DNA of 64,000 nt from Streptomyces nymphaeiformis (GCF_014203895.1 NZ_JACHJY010000002.1:372001-436000), one strand, 5' to 3'. Positions 37,192 to 47,050 are shown, counted from the stretch's first letter. Numbers and translations: made by a program. Notes: a model not told the origin generated them from the letters alone.

Positions 37192-39408
37192 GTGAGATCT
37201 CCGCGCAGCAGAACGGTGAGCCTGCTCGCCGCGGCGGCCCTGGCCGTCACCGGCGGCAGCACCCTCGCGGCCCCGCCCGCGGCCTCGGCGGTCCCGCCGA
37301 CGGCCGCGTACACCGTCACCGTCGGCACCAAGGGGTCCTGGACCCGCCCGGACGACACCCCCGCGAGCCCGTACATCGACAAGGACGGCACCTTCTACTA
37401 CCAGCAGGCGCACGCGCTCTACGGAGCGAAGGACAGCCGGAGCTGGACCTTCTACACCGGACCGGACTTCGACACCGCCAACCGGTCCGGCACCCTCAGC
37501 GACGCGGTGAACCCGAACAACAAGGACGACCGCAACAACGACACCACCTGGCGCTGCGACAACAGCCCCACCGGCGTCGAATCCACCCAGGCCCCGGCCG
37601 GCAGCGGCTACGCGCACCGCAACTACTGCGACCTCACCGGCATGTGGGTCGACCCCGACACCGGCGACTGGTACGGGCTCGTCCACAACGAGTTCACCCC
37701 CCAGCCCTTCGGCGACGGCATCCACTACGACGGCATCGACTACGCGGTCTCCACGGACCAGGGGAGGACCTGGACCGTCAAGGACCACGTCATCACCTCG
37801 CGGTACAGCACCCGGCGCGGCGACGCCGCCGCCTTCCCGCAGCAGACCTACCACTACGGCACCGGCGACCCGCGCCTCTTCGTCGACACCGCCTCCGGCT
37901 ACTTCTACGCCTTCTACGGCTCCCGGATCGTCAACAAGGGCGGCGGCTGGGCCGCGTTCTACGGCCACGTCGCCCGCGCCCCCCTCTCCGGGAAGATGGC
38001 GCCCGGTACCTGGAGGAAGTGGTACGACGGCACCTGGACCGAGCCCGGCGTCGGCGGCCGCGAGAGCACCATGGTCCCGGTCGGCGCGAGCAGCACGACG
38101 GGATACGTGCCGACGGCCAAGGAGTACGACCCGGCCAACGGCGGTTCCGTGAGCCAGCAGGTCGCCGCCGGCCTGACGCCCCCGACGTCACCGCTGTTCG
38201 TCATGGACATCACCTACAACGCCTACCTCGGCCTCTACCTCGGCGAGCCCCAGGCCGTCGACCAGAGCGGCAACGCCCCGCAGGAGATCTACGCCACCGA
38301 CGACCTGACCACCCAGAAGTGGTTCCGGCTCGGCGACACCGGCAGCTACAGGACCGCCTCCTGGTACCGCTGGTTCCTCGACAGCGGCAACAGGACGGGC
38401 TCCGGCATCGTCGGCAAGGACTTCCGCGCCTACTGCTCCTTCGGCTGCTCCGGCGGAGCGAGCTCCGAGTACGTCAACCTGAGCGTCGGCACGAACGAGC
38501 CGGCCGCCCCGGTCGACTCCGGCGGGACCTACCGGATCTCCAGTGCCGGCGGCCGGGTCCTCGCCCAGGTCCCCGGCAGTCCGGCGACCACCTCCGTGCC
38601 CGCCGCCACCGGCTCGGGCCTCGACGCGTGGACCTTCACCGCCAAGGGCGACGGCTCCTACCGCATCGCCAACGCCTCCACCGGCAACCTGCTCGGCGTC
38701 GACGGCTCCGGCACCGCCACCCGGGCCTGGGGCACCAGGCCCACGGCCACCCCCGCCACCACGGGCCCGGGACAGGAGTGGTTCGTCATCCGCGGCGCCT
38801 CCGCCACGGACAACGGCCCCACCGGCACGTACAAGCTGGTCAACCGCTACAGCGGCCTCGTCGTCGGCCTCTCCGGCGACAGCGGCCGGCTCAGCGAGAC
38901 CACCCCCGCCCGCAGCTGGAGCGACACCACCGGGAACGCCGTCGGCGGCGGCCGCACACCGGGGGAGCAGTCCCTGACGCTGACCGCGGTCTCGGCCTCC
39001 CTCAACGGCGTCCACACGCTCACCACCGGCGGCAAGGCGCTCGACAACCCGGGGAGCAGCGCCACCGACGGCACCCAGCTCATCACCTGGAACCCGAACG
39101 GCGGCGCCAACCAGAGCTGGACCCTCACCCAGCAGACCGACGGCACGTACGAGATCAGGAACCGCTCGTCCGGGAAGTGCGCCGACATCGAGAACGGCTC
39201 CCTCACCGCCGGCGCGAGGGTCATCCAGTGGACCTGCCACGGCGGCTCCAACCAGCGCTGGAACCTGGTCCGGCAGGCGGCCGGCGGCTACACCGTCACC
39301 TCGGCCCGCAGCGGCCTGTCGATGACCACGGCCTCCACGGCCGACGGGGCCACCGTCACCCAGCAGGCCGACACCGGCTCCGCCCTCCAGCGGTGGACGA
39401 TCGCCTGA
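37192..39408 (+). CDS. Secreted protein: novel N-terminal enzyme-like domain plus tandem RICIN lectin domains
   Basis: 738 aa, GTG start with GAGGAG upstream. Signal peptide about residues 1-33. Residues 35-430 look like a beta-propeller of glycosidase type (SPYIDKDGTFYYQQ, YCDLTGMWVDPDTGDWYGLVHNEF, STDQGRTWTVKDHV, GDPRLFVDTASGYFYAFYG) but I see no family signature that I can name. Two RICIN-like modules follow, about 440-590 and 600-738, the latter with the Q-x-W repeats NQSW, NQRW and LQRW. Likely bound to and acting on extracellular polysaccharide. Regulated by the divergent LacI protein. Resembles GH43/sialidase-type propellers, uncertain. Confidence 0.75.
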   Translation: MRSPRSRTVSLLAAAALAVTGGSTLAAPPAASAVPPTAAYTVTVGTKGSWTRPDDTPASPYIDKDGTFYYQQAHALYGAKDSRSWTFYTGPDFDTANRSGTLSDAVNPNNKDDRNNDTTWRCDNSPTGVESTQAPAGSGYAHRNYCDLTGMWVDPDTGDWYGLVHNEFTPQPFGDGIHYDGIDYAVSTDQGRTWTVKDHVITSRYSTRRGDAAAFPQQTYHYGTGDPRLFVDTASGYFYAFYGSRIVNKGGGWAAFYGHVARAPLSGKMAPGTWRKWYDGTWTEPGVGGRESTMVPVGASSTTGYVPTAKEYDPANGGSVSQQVAAGLTPPTSPLFVMDITYNAYLGLYLGEPQAVDQSGNAPQEIYATDDLTTQKWFRLGDTGSYRTASWYRWFLDSGNRTGSGIVGKDFRAYCSFGCSGGASSEYVNLSVGTNEPAAPVDSGGTYRISSAGGRVLAQVPGSPATTSVPAATGSGLDAWTFTAKGDGSYRIANASTGNLLGVDGSGTATRAWGTRPTATPATTGPGQEWFVIRGASATDNGPTGTYKLVNRYSGLVVGLSGDSGRLSETTPARSWSDTTGNAVGGGRTPGEQSLTLTAVSASLNGVHTLTTGGKALDNPGSSATDGTQLITWNPNGGANQSWTLTQQTDGTYEIRNRSSGKCADIENGSLTAGARVIQWTCHGGSNQRWNLVRQAAGGYTVTSARSGLSMTTASTADGATVTQQADTGSALQRWTIA

Positions 39409-39419
39409 TCCTTCGGCAC

Positions 39420-39449
39420 GCGGGCCCCGGGCAGCCGCCCGGGGCCCGC
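39420..39449. terminator. Bidirectional terminator between lectin and phosphatase genes
   Basis: Perfect 13-bp stem GCGGGCCCCGGGC / GCCCGGGGCCCGC with an AGCC loop. Confidence 0.85.
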
Positions 39450-39456
39450 TCCCGCC

Positions 39457-41256
39457 TCAGGACGGCATGTTCTGTTCGGCCCAGACCACCTTGCCGGTGA
39501 CGGTGCGACAGGAACCCCATCTGCGGCACAGCATGTTGATGAGCTGGAGTCCCCGGCCGCCCTCGTCGCTGAGGTCCGCGTGCTGGATCTGCGGCAGGTC
39601 GGGGCCCGTGTCCGAGACCTCCACGACGAGCCGCTCCCCGCGCAGCAACCGCAGCTCGCCCGGGCCGTTCCCGTAGCGCAGCGCGTTGCCGACCAGCTCG
39701 GAGACGACGAGCTCGGAGACGTCGGCCAGCTCCTCGAGATCCCAAGCGGCGAGCTGGTCGGTGACGAGGCCACGGGCCACCGAGGCGGCCCGCCCGTCCT
39801 GCGGCAGCTGCCACACCCGCAGATCGCCGGCCGGGAGCGGGGCGTCCGCCGTCACCAGGAGCACCGCCTCGTCGAAGCGGGCGGCGGTGGCCGAAGCGCA
39901 CTCCACGAGACCACCCTGCTCCAGTGCCTCGGGAGTGAGGCCGAGCGCCGCCGAACGCAGCCGGTCCAGCTGGGCGTCGACGTCCTCCTCCCGCGACTTC
40001 ACCAGGCCGTCGGTGTACATGACCAGGTGGGCGCCGTCCGGGACGCGCAGCCGCAGCGGGTCGTACGGGATCACCCCCGCCCCCAGCGGCGCGCCGGTCG
40101 GCACCGGGACGTACGAGGCGCCGCCCTGACCGTCGAGGAGCAGGGGCGGCAGATGCCCGGCACTCGCCAGCGTGAAGCTGGAGTCGGCGGGGTCGTACAC
40201 GGCGCACAGGCAGGTGGCGACCTGTTCGTCCTCCAGGTCGCGGGTGGCCAGGTCGAGCCGCGCCAGGATCCGCTCGGGGGCCGTGTCCAGGGTCATCAGG
40301 GTGCGGGCGACGGTCCGCAACCGCCCCATGGTGGCGGCGGCCGGCAGCCCGTGCCCCATCACGTCGCCCACCATGAGGGCCGTCCGCCCGCCCGGCAGCG
40401 CCATCACGTCGTACCAGTCGCCGCCCACGCCGTGGTGCGCGGCCGCGGGCGCGTACTCGGCGTGGACCAGCAGGCCCGGCGTCGCCGGAGTCACCCGCGG
40501 CAGCAGGCTGCGCTGCAACTGGACGACGTGCTCGCGCTCGCGCCCGTACAGCCGGGCGTTGTCGATGAAGACGGCCGCCCTGGAGGCGAGCTGCTCCGCC
40601 AGGGCCAGGTCGGTGGAGGAGAACGGCGGAGTTCCCGGGGCACGCACGAAGTCGGCGCTGCCGAGGAGCAGCCCACGGGCGATGAGGGGGACGGCCAGAT
40701 AGCTGTGCACACCGGCGGCGCGCATCTTCTCCGCCGCGCTGACGGTCGGCGCGACGCGGATGAAGTCCTCGTCGCGCATGCGGCTCAGCAGGACCGGCTT
40801 GCGCTGCCGGAGGCAGTACCGGTGGAGCAGGGTCTCGTGCGGCTTCTCGGCGTGGACGAATGTCTCGCCCACCGGTGTGGGCTCCAGGGACGTGAGCTCC
40901 TCGATGGCGCAGAGCGCCGTGGCCCGCATGGCGGGGATGCCCGATTCCGTCCACCGGGAGCCCTCGTCGCCCCGCAGGACGCTCTCCAGGATGTCCACGG
41001 CCGCCCCGTCGGCGAAGCGGGGCACGGTGAACTCGGCGAGCTCCTGCGCGGTGCGCTCCAGGTCCAGGGTCGTGCCGATCCTGGTGGTGGCGGAATTCAG
41101 CCATGCGAGTCGGCTGCGCAGGGTGAACCTGTCCGGTGGCAGAACGCCCCTGCCCCGTCGGAAGCGGGCGTTCTCCCAGGTCGAGCGGCTTCCCGCCGGG
41201 TCCTGCCCGGCCGAGCCGCGGCCGGGCAGGCGCCGTCCGCCGCTGCCGCCGTTCAC
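39457..41256 (-). CDS. GAF-PP2C (SpoIIE)-anti-sigma ATPase regulator
   Basis: 599 aa from GTG 41256. An N-terminal linker of about 50 residues, a GAF domain about 60-220 (HSYLAVPLIARGLLLGSADF), a SpoIIE/PP2C phosphatase about 230-450 (GVGGDWYDVMALPGGRTALMVGDVMGHG, ASAGHLPPLL, MYTDGLVKSRE), then an RsbW-like HATPase about 475-595 (SELVVSELVGNALRYG, EGGRGLQLINML). The metal-binding Asp residues are present. It probably dephosphorylates an anti-anti-sigma factor and may bind a sigma or anti-anti-sigma partner. A longer upstream frame exists, but it is not domain-like. Confidence 0.88.
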   Translation of the reverse strand: MNGGSGGRRLPGRGSAGQDPAGSRSTWENARFRRGRGVLPPDRFTLRSRLAWLNSATTRIGTTLDLERTAQELAEFTVPRFADGAAVDILESVLRGDEGSRWTESGIPAMRATALCAIEELTSLEPTPVGETFVHAEKPHETLLHRYCLRQRKPVLLSRMRDEDFIRVAPTVSAAEKMRAAGVHSYLAVPLIARGLLLGSADFVRAPGTPPFSSTDLALAEQLASRAAVFIDNARLYGREREHVVQLQRSLLPRVTPATPGLLVHAEYAPAAAHHGVGGDWYDVMALPGGRTALMVGDVMGHGLPAAATMGRLRTVARTLMTLDTAPERILARLDLATRDLEDEQVATCLCAVYDPADSSFTLASAGHLPPLLLDGQGGASYVPVPTGAPLGAGVIPYDPLRLRVPDGAHLVMYTDGLVKSREEDVDAQLDRLRSAALGLTPEALEQGGLVECASATAARFDEAVLLVTADAPLPAGDLRVWQLPQDGRAASVARGLVTDQLAAWDLEELADVSELVVSELVGNALRYGNGPGELRLLRGERLVVEVSDTGPDLPQIQHADLSDEGGRGLQLINMLCRRWGSCRTVTGKVVWAEQNMPS

Positions 41257-41368
41257 TCTTTCGGCCCCCAAGCAGGACTCGACGCCATTTCGTGCCCAGT
41301 GTGCACCGTAAACCTCATCGGTGCCTCCTGTTGTCAGGCACCTTCTCGATCGGGCCGGATCGGGCTTC

Positions 41369-41385
41369 ATACCCCCACCCCGTAT
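41369..41385. promoter_or_regulatory. Possible copper-responsive site
   Basis: ATACCCCCACCCCGTAT has ATAC/GTAT arms and a left half like the CsoR consensus, though the right half lacks the expected G run. It lies 49 bp before the DUF6153-like gene. Confidence 0.3.
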
Positions 41386-41434
41386 CATCGGCTGCGTCCG
41401 ACCCGTAGGCGTCGTACCGAGGAAGGAGACCGAC

Positions 41435-41854
41435 GTGGCCGTACGCCCGAAGACGGCGACCCGGCTGGGCCGGTGCCTGCTCTCCGTCGCGCTGCTCTTC
41501 GGCATCGTGCTCATGCACGCCCTCGGCCACCCCGGCGAGCACGCCACCACCGACAGCCGCGTCTCCCACGCCGACCACGTCATGGCGGCCGCACCGGCGG
41601 AGCACCGGGCCGCCGCTCCGACACCTCACTCGACGCGCCCCGCGCCCGCCCACGGCGCCGGAGCCGCCGCCGTCTGCCTCGCCGTGCTCGGCGTCGGCAT
41701 CGGGGTGGCCCTCCTGACCCGCGCCCTCGGACGGCGCACGCCCGGTCGCGACCTGCCGCCGCCGACGGCGCGCCTTGCGTACGCGCTCCGCGCGATCCCG
41801 CCGCCCGCCCCGCCCGGCTCCCTCCTGACGCGCCTGTCCCTGTTGCGCATATAG
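41435..41854 (+). CDS. Small membrane protein, DUF6153-like
   Basis: 139 aa from GTG 41435 with GAAGGAGA upstream. A first membrane segment about residues 11-27 (CLLSVALLFGIVLMHALG), a His-rich exposed stretch about 28-65 (HPGEH, SHADHVMAA, EHRAAAPTPHS), a second hydrophobic segment about 70-88 and a basic tail. The layout fits DUF6153 proteins that I recall beside copper oxidases. The histidines could bind copper. It is followed 74 bp later by the multicopper oxidase. Confidence 0.65.
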   Translation: MAVRPKTATRLGRCLLSVALLFGIVLMHALGHPGEHATTDSRVSHADHVMAAAPAEHRAAAPTPHSTRPAPAHGAGAAAVCLAVLGVGIGVALLTRALGRRTPGRDLPPPTARLAYALRAIPPPAPPGSLLTRLSLLRI

Positions 41855-41928
41855 GCGGGCTCGGCCGCTCCCCACCGCGAGCGGAAGACCGCCCCCCTGC
41901 AACGACCACGTCTTGAGGTTCCTCAGCC

Positions 41929-43542
41929 ATGAACCGACCCACCCGTCGTACCGTCCTCGGCGCCGGCCTCGCCGTCGCCGGCACCGGCCTGCTGACCGCC
42001 TGCTCCGGCTCGATGAGCGGCACGGACCGTTCCACGCGCGGCACCGGCACCACGCCGGCCGCCGACTACGTCACCCCCGACAGCAAGGAGATCGGGGAGA
42101 CCGAGGCACTGCGCAAGCCCGGCCCCGAGCGGAAGGTGAGGCTCACCGCCGTCGAGACCCCGCTCGACCTCGGTGGCGGGCGCACCGTCCGCACCTGGGC
42201 GTACGGGGACGAGCTCCCCGGCAAGGAGGTGCGGGTCACCGCCGGTGACACCCTCGCGCTGACCCTGGCCAACCACCTCCCCGAGGCCACGAGCGTCCAC
42301 TGGCACGGACTCGCGCTGCGCAACGACATGGACGGCGTGCCCGGCCTGACCCAGCGTGACGTCAAGGCCGGCGGCTCCTTCGAGTACCGCTTCGCGGTCT
42401 CCCGTCCCGGCACGTACTGGTTCCATCCGCACTCCGGAGTCCAGCAGGACCGCGGCCTGTACGCGCCGCTGATCGTCGAGGACCCCAGGGAGCCGCTGGC
42501 GTACGACAAGGAGTGGGTGATCGTCCTCGACGACTGGGTCGACGGCGTCGACGGCTCCACTCCGGACGCGGTCCTCGCCGAGCTCGGCAAGGGCATGGGA
42601 GGCATGGACCACGGCGGCATGGACATGAGCGGATCCGGTGGTACGGAGGGCCATGACATGTCCCGCATGTCGATGACCACCCGGACGTCACCGTCCCCCC
42701 GGCCCTCCGGTCCCTCCCGCATGCTCATGGGCGCCGCCAGCGATCTCCTCGGCGGTGACGCGGGCGACGTCGGCTACCCGTACTACCTGGTCAACGGCCG
42801 TACCCCGCAGAACCCGCAGACCTTCACCGCCAGGCCCGGCGACCGGATCCGGCTCCGGATCATCAACGCCGGCGGCGACACCGCCTTCCGGGTCGCGCTC
42901 GGCGGGCACCGGCTGACCGTCACCCACACCGACGGCTTCCCGGTCGAGCACGCGCAGGCGGACGCGGTGCTGCTCGGGATGGGCGAGCGCGTCGACGCCC
43001 TCGTCACCGTCGGAAGCGGCGCCTTCCCGCTCACCGCGCTCGCCGAGGGCAAGGGCCGCACCGCTCTCGCCGTGCTGCGTACCGGCACAGGAGCCGCGCC
43101 CGGCTCCTCCGCGCGTCCGAAGGAGCTGGACGGCAAGGTCGTGCACGGCGGTCAGCTCAAGGCGGCGGAATCGGTGCGCCTGGAGCCGGGCAGGCCCGAC
43201 CGCACCATCGAGTTCGACCTGACCGGCTCGATGATGAAGTACGACTGGGCCATCAACGGCAAGAAGTACGACCCCGCGCAGCGCTACCCCGTGCGCTCGG
43301 GCGAGCGCGTCCGCCTGGCGTTCGTGAACGACACGACGATGTGGCACCCCATGCACCTGCACGGGCACACCTACGCGCACGCGAACGGCGGGGCGCGCAA
43401 GGACACCTCGATCGTGCTGCCGGGGGAGCGGATCGAGGTCGACTTCGACGCCGACAACCCGGGCCTGTGGATGATCCACTGCCACAACGTCTACCACGCC
43501 GAGTCCGGGATGATGACCGTCCTCGGCTACCTGAAGCAGTAG
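41929..43542 (+). CDS. Exported multicopper oxidase with Met/His-rich insert
   Basis: 537 aa. Twin-arginine start RRTVLGAGLAVAGTG and lipobox LLTAC (Cys about 25), so a Tat-exported lipoprotein. Copper motifs: SVHWHGL, YWFHPHSG, WHPMHLHGHTYA and IHCHNVYHAESGM, giving T1 and T2/T3 ligands in full. Between cupredoxin domains 1 and 2 lies a Met/His-rich stretch (MGGMDHGGMDMS, HDMSRMSM), as in CueO/PcoA-type cuprous oxidases. Probably oxidises Cu(I) at the cell surface; laccase activity is also possible. Confidence 0.9.
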   Translation: MNRPTRRTVLGAGLAVAGTGLLTACSGSMSGTDRSTRGTGTTPAADYVTPDSKEIGETEALRKPGPERKVRLTAVETPLDLGGGRTVRTWAYGDELPGKEVRVTAGDTLALTLANHLPEATSVHWHGLALRNDMDGVPGLTQRDVKAGGSFEYRFAVSRPGTYWFHPHSGVQQDRGLYAPLIVEDPREPLAYDKEWVIVLDDWVDGVDGSTPDAVLAELGKGMGGMDHGGMDMSGSGGTEGHDMSRMSMTTRTSPSPRPSGPSRMLMGAASDLLGGDAGDVGYPYYLVNGRTPQNPQTFTARPGDRIRLRIINAGGDTAFRVALGGHRLTVTHTDGFPVEHAQADAVLLGMGERVDALVTVGSGAFPLTALAEGKGRTALAVLRTGTGAAPGSSARPKELDGKVVHGGQLKAAESVRLEPGRPDRTIEFDLTGSMMKYDWAINGKKYDPAQRYPVRSGERVRLAFVNDTTMWHPMHLHGHTYAHANGGARKDTSIVLPGERIEVDFDADNPGLWMIHCHNVYHAESGMMTVLGYLKQ

Positions 43543-43546
43543 GCCC

Positions 43547-43578
43547 CGGCCGGGACACCCCGCTCGGTGTCCCGGCCG
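43547..43578. terminator. Bidirectional terminator between oxidase and pyc
   Basis: Perfect 13-bp stem CGGCCGGGACACC / GGTGTCCCGGCCG with a 6-nt loop. Confidence 0.85.
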
Positions 43579-43587
43579 TTTCCCGGA

Positions 43588-46500
43588 CTACCGGATCTCG
43601 ACGAGGAGGTCGCCGCCCTCCACCTGCTGGATCCTGGTGATGGCCAGGCGGGACACCCGGCCGCCCTTCGGGGCGGTGATCGAGGCCTCCATCTTCATCG
43701 CCTCGATCGTGGCCACCGTCGCGCCGGCCCCGACCTCGTCGCCCTCGGCGACGGCCAGCGTGACCACGCCGGCGAACGGCGCGGCGACATGGCCCGGGTC
43801 GGACCTGTCGGCCTTCTCGGTCACCGGGAGGTCCGCGGCCGCCGCGTCGTCGCGGACCTGGATCGGCCGCAGCTGGCCGTTCAGGGTGGACAGGACCGTG
43901 CGCATGCCGCGTTCGTCGGCCTCGCCGATGGCCTCCAGCTCGATGAGCAGCCGCACGCCGGGCCCGAAGTCGACGCTGTACTCCTTTCCGGGGCGCAGCC
44001 CGTAGAAGAAGTCCTTGCTGTCGAGCACGCTGGTGTCGCCGTACGCCTGCCGGTGTGCCTCGTACGCCTTCGTCGGGCCGGGGAAGAGCAGGCGGTTGAG
44101 GGTGGCGCGCCGGTCCTCGGCCAGGCCGGTGCGGTCCTCCGGGGTCAGCTCCGGCGTCGGCTTGGGGCCGGCGCGGCCTTCGAGGGCCTTGCTGCGGAAC
44201 GGCTCGGGCCAGCCGCCGGGCGGGGTGCCCAGCTCCCCGTGGAGGAAGCCGACGACGGAGTCGGGGATGTCGTACCGGTTCGGTGCCGCCTCGAAGTCCT
44301 CGGGCGCCACCCCGGCGCCGACGAGGTGCAGAGCGAGGTCGCCCACCACCTTCGACGAGGGCGTGACCTTCACCAGACGGCCCAGCATCCGGTCCGCGGC
44401 GGCGTAGGTCGACTCGACGTCCTCGAAGCGGTCGCCCAGGCCGAGCGCGACGGCCTGGGTGCGCAGGTTGGAGAGCTGCCCGCCGGGGATCTCGTGGTGG
44501 TAGACGCGCCCGGTCGGCGAGTCCAGGCCCGCCTCGAAGGGGGCGTAGATCTTGCGGACGCTCTCCCAGTACGGCTCCAGGTCGCCGACCGCCTGGAGGT
44601 CGAGGCCGGTCGGCCGTTCGGAGTGGTCGGTGGCGGCGACGATCGCCGACAGCGAGGGCTGCGAGGTGGTGCCGGCCATGGAGGCCACCGCGCCGTCCAC
44701 GGCGTCCGCGCCGGCCTGGATCGCCGCGAGGTACGTGGCGAGCTGGCCGCCCGCGGTGTCGTGGGTGTGGAGGTGCACCGGCAGCTCGAACTCGCGGCGC
44801 AGCGCGGAGACGAGCCGGGCCGCGGCGGGGGCGCGCAGCAGACCGGCCATGTCCTTGACCGCGAGGACGTGCGCACCGGCGGCGACGATCTTCTCGGCGA
44901 GCCGCAGGTAGTAGTCCAGGGTGTAGAGCTTCTCCGCCGGGTCGGAGAGGTCGGACGTGTAGCAGAGCGCGACCTCGGCGACCGCCGTGCCCGTCTCCCG
45001 TACGGCCTCGATGGCGGGCCGCATCTGGTCGACGTCGTTGAGCGCGTCGAAGATCCGGAAGATGTCGATGCCGGTGGCGGCGGCCTCCTGTACGAAGGCG
45101 TCGGTCACCTCCGTCGGGTACGGGGTGTACCCCACGGTGTTGCGGCCGCGCAGGAGCATCTGGAGGCAGATGTTCGGCACGGCCTCGCGCAGCGCGGCGA
45201 GGCGTTCCCAGGGGTCCTCGGCGAGGAAGCGCAGCGCGACGTCGTAGGTGGCGCCGCCCCAGCACTCCAGGGAGAGCAGCTGCGGCAGGGTGTGCGCCAC
45301 CGCCGGGGCGACGGCGAGCAGGTCCTTCGTGCGGACCCGGGTGGCGAGGAGGGACTGGTGGGCGTCGCGGAAGGTGGTGTCGGTGACGCCGAGGGTCGGC
45401 GACTCGCGCAGGCTCCGTGCGAAGCCCTCCGGGCCGAGCGCGGTGAGGCGCTGCCTGGAGCCGGCCGGCGGCTCTCCGGCCGGCAGCCGGGGGAGCTTGG
45501 TCGCCGGGGAGATCAGCTCGGGGCGGGGGCCGTGCGGCTTGTTCACGGTGACGTCGGCCAGGTAGGTGAGCAGTTTCGTGCCCCGGTCGGCCGAGTGGCG
45601 GGCGGTGAGCAGGTGCGGTCGCTGCTCGATGAACGCCGTCGTGACCTGCCCGGCCTGGAAGTCCGGGTCGTCGAGCACGGCCTGCAGGAAGGGGATGTTC
45701 GTGGACACGCCCCGGATGCGGAACTCGGCCACCGCGCGTCGGGCCCGGTCGACGGCGGTTTTGAAGTCCCGTCCCCGGCAGGTCAGTTTGACCAGCATCG
45801 AGTCGAAGTGGGCGCTGACCTCCGTACCGGCGTGGGTGGTTCCGCCGTCGAGCCGGATGCCGGAGCCGCCCGGCGAGCGGTAGGCGCTGATCATGCCGGT
45901 GTCCGGGCGGAAGCCGTTGGCCGGGTCCTCGGTGGTGATCCGGCACTGCAGGGCGGCGCCGCGCAGGACGACGGACTCCTGGGAGAGCCCGAGGTCGGCG
46001 AGGGTCTCCCCGGCGGCGATGCGCAGCTGCGACTGCACCAGGTCGATGTCGGTGACCTCCTCGGTCACCGTGTGCTCGACCTGGATGCGCGGGTTCATCT
46101 CGATGAAGACGTGGTTGCCCTCGGGGTCGAGGAGGAACTCCACCGTGCCCGCGTTGCGGTAGCCGATCCGGCGGGCGAACTTCACCGCGTCGTCGCAGAT
46201 CCGCTGCCGTACCGCCGGGTCGAGGTTCGGGGCGGGCGCGAGTTCGATCACCTTCTGGTGGCGGCGCTGGAGCGAGCAGTCCCGCTCGAACAGGTGGATG
46301 ACGTCGCCCCGGCCGTCGGCGAGGATCTGCACCTCGATGTGGCGCGGGTCGACGACGGCCTTCTCCAGGAACACGGTGGCGTCGCCGAACGCGGACTCCG
46401 CCTCGCGGGCCGCCGCCTCGATGGACTCCCGCAGCGTCGCCGGGTCCTCGACCCGGCGCATGCCGCGGCCGCCCCCGCCCGCGACGGCCTTCACGAACAC

Positions 46501-46962
46501 CGGGAAGCCGATGTCCTCGGCGGCCGCCACGAGTTCGTCCACATCGGTCGAGGGCGCCGAGGAGCCGAGCACGGGCACGCCCGCCTCGCGGGCGGCGGCC
46601 ACCGCACGCGCCTTGTTGCCCGTCAGCTCCAGGGTCTGCGCGGACGGGCCCACGAACGTGATGCCCGCCTCCTCGCAGGCGCGCGCGAGGTCCGGGTTCT
46701 CGGAGAGGAACCCGTAGCCCGGGTAGACGGCGTCGGCACCGGCCAGGCGGGCCGCCCGGATGACCTCCTCCACCGACAGATAGGCCCGCACCGGATGGCC
46801 GGGTTCACCGATCTCGTAGGCCTCGTCGGCCTTCAGCCGGTGCAGTGAATTGCGGTCCTCGTGGGGGAAGACGGCGACCGTCCGCGCCCCCAGTTCATAG
46901 CCGGCGCGGAACGCGCGAATCGCGATCTCGCCGCGGTTGGCCACCAGCACCTTGCGGAACAT
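43588..46962 (-). CDS. pyc: Pyruvate carboxylase
   Basis: 1124 aa from ATG 46962 (GAAGGGA upstream; a GTG five codons earlier is a weaker option). Biotin carboxylase domain about 1-450 (VLVANRGEIAIRAFRA, KAVAGGGGRGMR, FIEMNPRIQVEHTVTEE), carboxyltransferase TIM barrel about 530-810 (TDTTFRDAHQSLLATR, LECWGGATYDVALRFL, VKDMAGLL, HTHDTAGG), then the allosteric and C-terminal biotin domain with EAMKMEA. All catalytic parts are on one chain. It replenishes oxaloacetate from pyruvate, which ring A breakdown produces. Confidence 0.96.
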   Translation of the reverse strand: MFRKVLVANRGEIAIRAFRAGYELGARTVAVFPHEDRNSLHRLKADEAYEIGEPGHPVRAYLSVEEVIRAARLAGADAVYPGYGFLSENPDLARACEEAGITFVGPSAQTLELTGNKARAVAAAREAGVPVLGSSAPSTDVDELVAAAEDIGFPVFVKAVAGGGGRGMRRVEDPATLRESIEAAAREAESAFGDATVFLEKAVVDPRHIEVQILADGRGDVIHLFERDCSLQRRHQKVIELAPAPNLDPAVRQRICDDAVKFARRIGYRNAGTVEFLLDPEGNHVFIEMNPRIQVEHTVTEEVTDIDLVQSQLRIAAGETLADLGLSQESVVLRGAALQCRITTEDPANGFRPDTGMISAYRSPGGSGIRLDGGTTHAGTEVSAHFDSMLVKLTCRGRDFKTAVDRARRAVAEFRIRGVSTNIPFLQAVLDDPDFQAGQVTTAFIEQRPHLLTARHSADRGTKLLTYLADVTVNKPHGPRPELISPATKLPRLPAGEPPAGSRQRLTALGPEGFARSLRESPTLGVTDTTFRDAHQSLLATRVRTKDLLAVAPAVAHTLPQLLSLECWGGATYDVALRFLAEDPWERLAALREAVPNICLQMLLRGRNTVGYTPYPTEVTDAFVQEAAATGIDIFRIFDALNDVDQMRPAIEAVRETGTAVAEVALCYTSDLSDPAEKLYTLDYYLRLAEKIVAAGAHVLAVKDMAGLLRAPAAARLVSALRREFELPVHLHTHDTAGGQLATYLAAIQAGADAVDGAVASMAGTTSQPSLSAIVAATDHSERPTGLDLQAVGDLEPYWESVRKIYAPFEAGLDSPTGRVYHHEIPGGQLSNLRTQAVALGLGDRFEDVESTYAAADRMLGRLVKVTPSSKVVGDLALHLVGAGVAPEDFEAAPNRYDIPDSVVGFLHGELGTPPGGWPEPFRSKALEGRAGPKPTPELTPEDRTGLAEDRRATLNRLLFPGPTKAYEAHRQAYGDTSVLDSKDFFYGLRPGKEYSVDFGPGVRLLIELEAIGEADERGMRTVLSTLNGQLRPIQVRDDAAAADLPVTEKADRSDPGHVAAPFAGVVTLAVAEGDEVGAGATVATIEAMKMEASITAPKGGRVSRLAITRIQQVEGGDLLVEIR

Positions 46963-47050
46963 CCCTGATCCCTTCACCGTGCCCGGCTCGTCGCGGCAAC
47001 GCTACGGGCTGAGCCGCCGCCTGCTGAAGATCCGGCGCCCGTGACATGGA

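Noticed and set aside
39580..41916. 778-codon plus-strand frame
   Set aside because: Antisense to the GAF-PP2C-ATPase gene, which has all expected motifs.
43567..46848. 1093-codon open frame on the plus strand
   Set aside because: Antisense to pyruvate carboxylase, with low-complexity translation and no motif.
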